Assembly (NCBI GenBank): GCA_020346605.1
Contig: CP070784.1
Coordinates: 1,154,788-1,192,329, forward strand
From: Candidatus Bathyarchaeota archaeon
GTDB lineage: Archaea; Thermoproteota; Bathyarchaeia; TCS64
Length of the DNA stretch: 37,542 bases
Direction of reading: 5' to 3'
The notes beneath the pieces were generated by a model that saw nothing but the letters and a program-made list of their open reading frames with translations, was not told the origin of the DNA and did no database searches. The translations under genes and the position numbers were made by a program. Shown here in pieces: positions 36,258-37,542 of the stretch. Position 1 is the stretch's first letter; every line of letters starts with the position of its first letter.

Positions 36258-37542
36258 ATGACGTTCACGACACGTCCCGTGGTCATGGGCACCAACGGAG
36301 TGGTGTCTTCGACCCACTATCTCGCCTCCGTGGTCGGTCATCACGCACTCAAACAGGGAGGAAACGTCGTCGACGCTGGGGCCACCATGTGGTTCTGCCT
36401 GACGCTCCTGAAGCCCCATCTCGTCGGCGTCGCAGGGGAGACCCCCATCCTCGTCTACTGGTCCGACGAGGAGCGGGTCCTAGCGGTGAACGGTCAGGGC
36501 CCTGCGCCCGCCGCCGCGTCCATAGAGTGGTTCGAGGACCATGGATACCCCCTGATCCCCGAGGATGGCTTCCTCCCCACCGTCGTCCCCGGCAGCTTCG
36601 ACGCATGGCTCACCCTACTCGACGAGTACGGGACCATGAGTGTTGCAGGAGTCATAGAGCCCGCCATAAGGCTGGCGTCAGAAGGATTCCCGGTCTACCC
36701 CACCCTCTTCAGGGCTCTCAGCTCCAACGCCGATAGGTTCAGGAGGGAGTGGCCAGCGTCAGCGAAAGTGTACCTCCATAGCGGTGAGGTGCCGAAGGTG
36801 GGCGCGGTCCTCAGGAACCCTGAGTGGGCAAGTACCTTCCAGAAGGTTATTAATGCGGAGAGAAAGGGGCGCAGACACGGGAGATCTGCGGGAATCGACG
36901 CTGCTAAAGACTACTTCTACAGGGGGCCCATCGCCGAGGCCATCGTCGAGTTCATGCAGACGTTCAAGTGCAGGGACGTCTACGGGCAGGAGCACCACGG
37001 CATGCTCTCCCTAGAGGACATGGCCGAGTACAGCGCGCGAATCGAGGAGCCCCTCACCTCCAACTACAGGGGCTTCGACGTGTACAAGTGCGACACCTGG
37101 TGCCAAGGGGCCGTCCTCCTCCAGCAGCTCAACCTCCTGGAGGGCTACGACATCGCCTCCATGGGGCACAACACCGTCGAGTACCTGCACACCTGGGTCG
37201 AGTGCGCCAAGCTCGCCTTCGCCGACCGGGAGCAGTACTACGCAGATCCCGACTTCGTCGATGTCCCCTTGGACACGCTGCTCTCAAAGGAGTACGCGGA
37301 TGAGCGCAGGGCACTCGTGGACCCGAACACTGCGTCCATGGAGCTCAGACCCGGGGGAGTGCCCCCCGTTGAGGTGGGGCAGTCGGGGGATGAGAGCCAG
37401 TTCGAGGGGGACACGGTCCATCTTGAGGCCGTCGACCGGGACGGTAACATGCTCTCCGCCACACCGAGCGGCGCCTGGATACGGACCTCACCGCTGATCC
37501 CGGGCCTAGGGTTCTGCACGAGCACCCGCGCCCAGATGATGC
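36258..37542 (+). CDS. Second gamma-glutamyltransferase-family protein, 3' end outside the window
   Basis: An open frame from ATG 36258 runs to the window end without a stop (428 residues seen). The start VVSSTHYLASVVGHHALKQGGNVVDAG matches the large-subunit opening of GGT in pattern (ASxxGxxxLxxGGNxVDAG). Later come VPGSFDAWLTLLDEYG, DYFYRGPIAEAIVEF, the strand VYKCDTWCQGAVLLQQLN and SMGHNTVEYLHTWVEC. The autocleavage/nucleophile region reads GDTVHLEAVDRDGN, so the first Thr is kept where GGT has TTH. It differs strongly from the GGT at 17994-19748, so it is an old paralogue, perhaps an acylase or a gamma-glutamyl hydrolase of other specificity. It has no signal peptide and is divergent from the rRNA methyltransferase gene. 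Confidence 0.82.
   Translation, partial: MTFTTRPVVMGTNGVVSSTHYLASVVGHHALKQGGNVVDAGATMWFCLTLLKPHLVGVAGETPILVYWSDEERVLAVNGQGPAPAAASIEWFEDHGYPLIPEDGFLPTVVPGSFDAWLTLLDEYGTMSVAGVIEPAIRLASEGFPVYPTLFRALSSNADRFRREWPASAKVYLHSGEVPKVGAVLRNPEWASTFQKVINAERKGRRHGRSAGIDAAKDYFYRGPIAEAIVEFMQTFKCRDVYGQEHHGMLSLEDMAEYSARIEEPLTSNYRGFDVYKCDTWCQGAVLLQQLNLLEGYDIASMGHNTVEYLHTWVECAKLAFADREQYYADPDFVDVPLDTLLSKEYADERRALVDPNTASMELRPGGVPPVEVGQSGDESQFEGDTVHLEAVDRDGNMLSATPSGAWIRTSPLIPGLGFCTSTRAQMM

Noticed and set aside
1..37542. CRISPR arrays, insertion sequences, integrase or prophage genes
   Set aside because: No regularly spaced direct repeats, transposase, integrase or phage structural genes were seen on either strand.

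Overview
This is a gene-dense, GC-rich stretch of an archaeal chromosome. The evidence is an archaeal/eukaryotic ribosomal protein set (S19e, L31e, L39e, LX/L18a, L10/P0, L12/P1), Spt5, prefoldin alpha, a PDCD5-type DNA-binding protein, FtsY, a Sec61-gamma type SecE, archaeal-type AlaRS and LeuRS, and many A/T-rich TATA boxes about 25-30 bases upstream of leaderless or near-leaderless starts. The gene content fits the TACK group (Thermoproteota). A Bathyarchaeia-like, peptide- and amide-using organism is my guess, not something the window proves. No tRNA, rRNA, CRISPR array, IS element or prophage was seen.

Layout. (1) 1-5541: the 3' part of a UvrA-like ABC ATPase overlapping a terpene-cyclase-like alpha-toroid protein, then an arginine-deiminase/amidinotransferase-fold protein, and a 6-phosphogluconate dehydrogenase overlapping a class I glutamine amidotransferase. 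(2) 5643-9378: a compact four-gene DNA-repair operon: a RadA-like pseudo-ATPase, a small coiled-coil protein, a divergent B-family polymerase of the PolB2 type, and an MmcB-like PD-(D/E)XK nuclease. An M23/LytM-fold protein follows. (3) 10335-17013, minus strand: the conserved translation/secretion superoperon S19e-PDCD5-L39e-L31e-LX-prefoldin-FtsY-SecE, then archaeoflavoprotein AfpA and Spt5-L11-L1-L10. A 39-residue membrane ORF lies on the plus strand inside it. (4) 17094-24811: a SAM methyltransferase, a gamma-glutamyltransferase, a large M14 metallopeptidase, a tandem GNAT protein, and a zinc-ribbon/acetamidase pair. (5) 24944-32288: L12/P1 with AlaRS, a convergent SelA-like PLP enzyme, and LeuRS. 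(6) 32346-37542: a creatinase-like M24 protein with a decayed metal site, a PPC/DUF296 protein, a TPR protein, a bacterial-looking SpoU/TrmH rRNA methyltransferase, and a second, divergent gamma-glutamyltransferase cut by the window end.

How they work together. Region 3 is housekeeping. Regions 4 and 6 suggest use of peptides, gamma-glutamyl compounds and amides. The most interesting unit is region 2. A polymerase without a recognisable proofreading site and with an altered motif C is co-transcribed with a RadA paralogue that has lost its ATPase motifs and with a nuclease of a family tied to bacterial mutagenic repair. The polymerase also ends in a PCNA-box-like tail. Together they look like a dedicated damage-tolerance complex. 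PolB2 with an inactivated RadA-like partner is, to my knowledge, already described in archaea; the MmcB-like fourth member and the C-terminal tail are the parts I would look at as possibly new.
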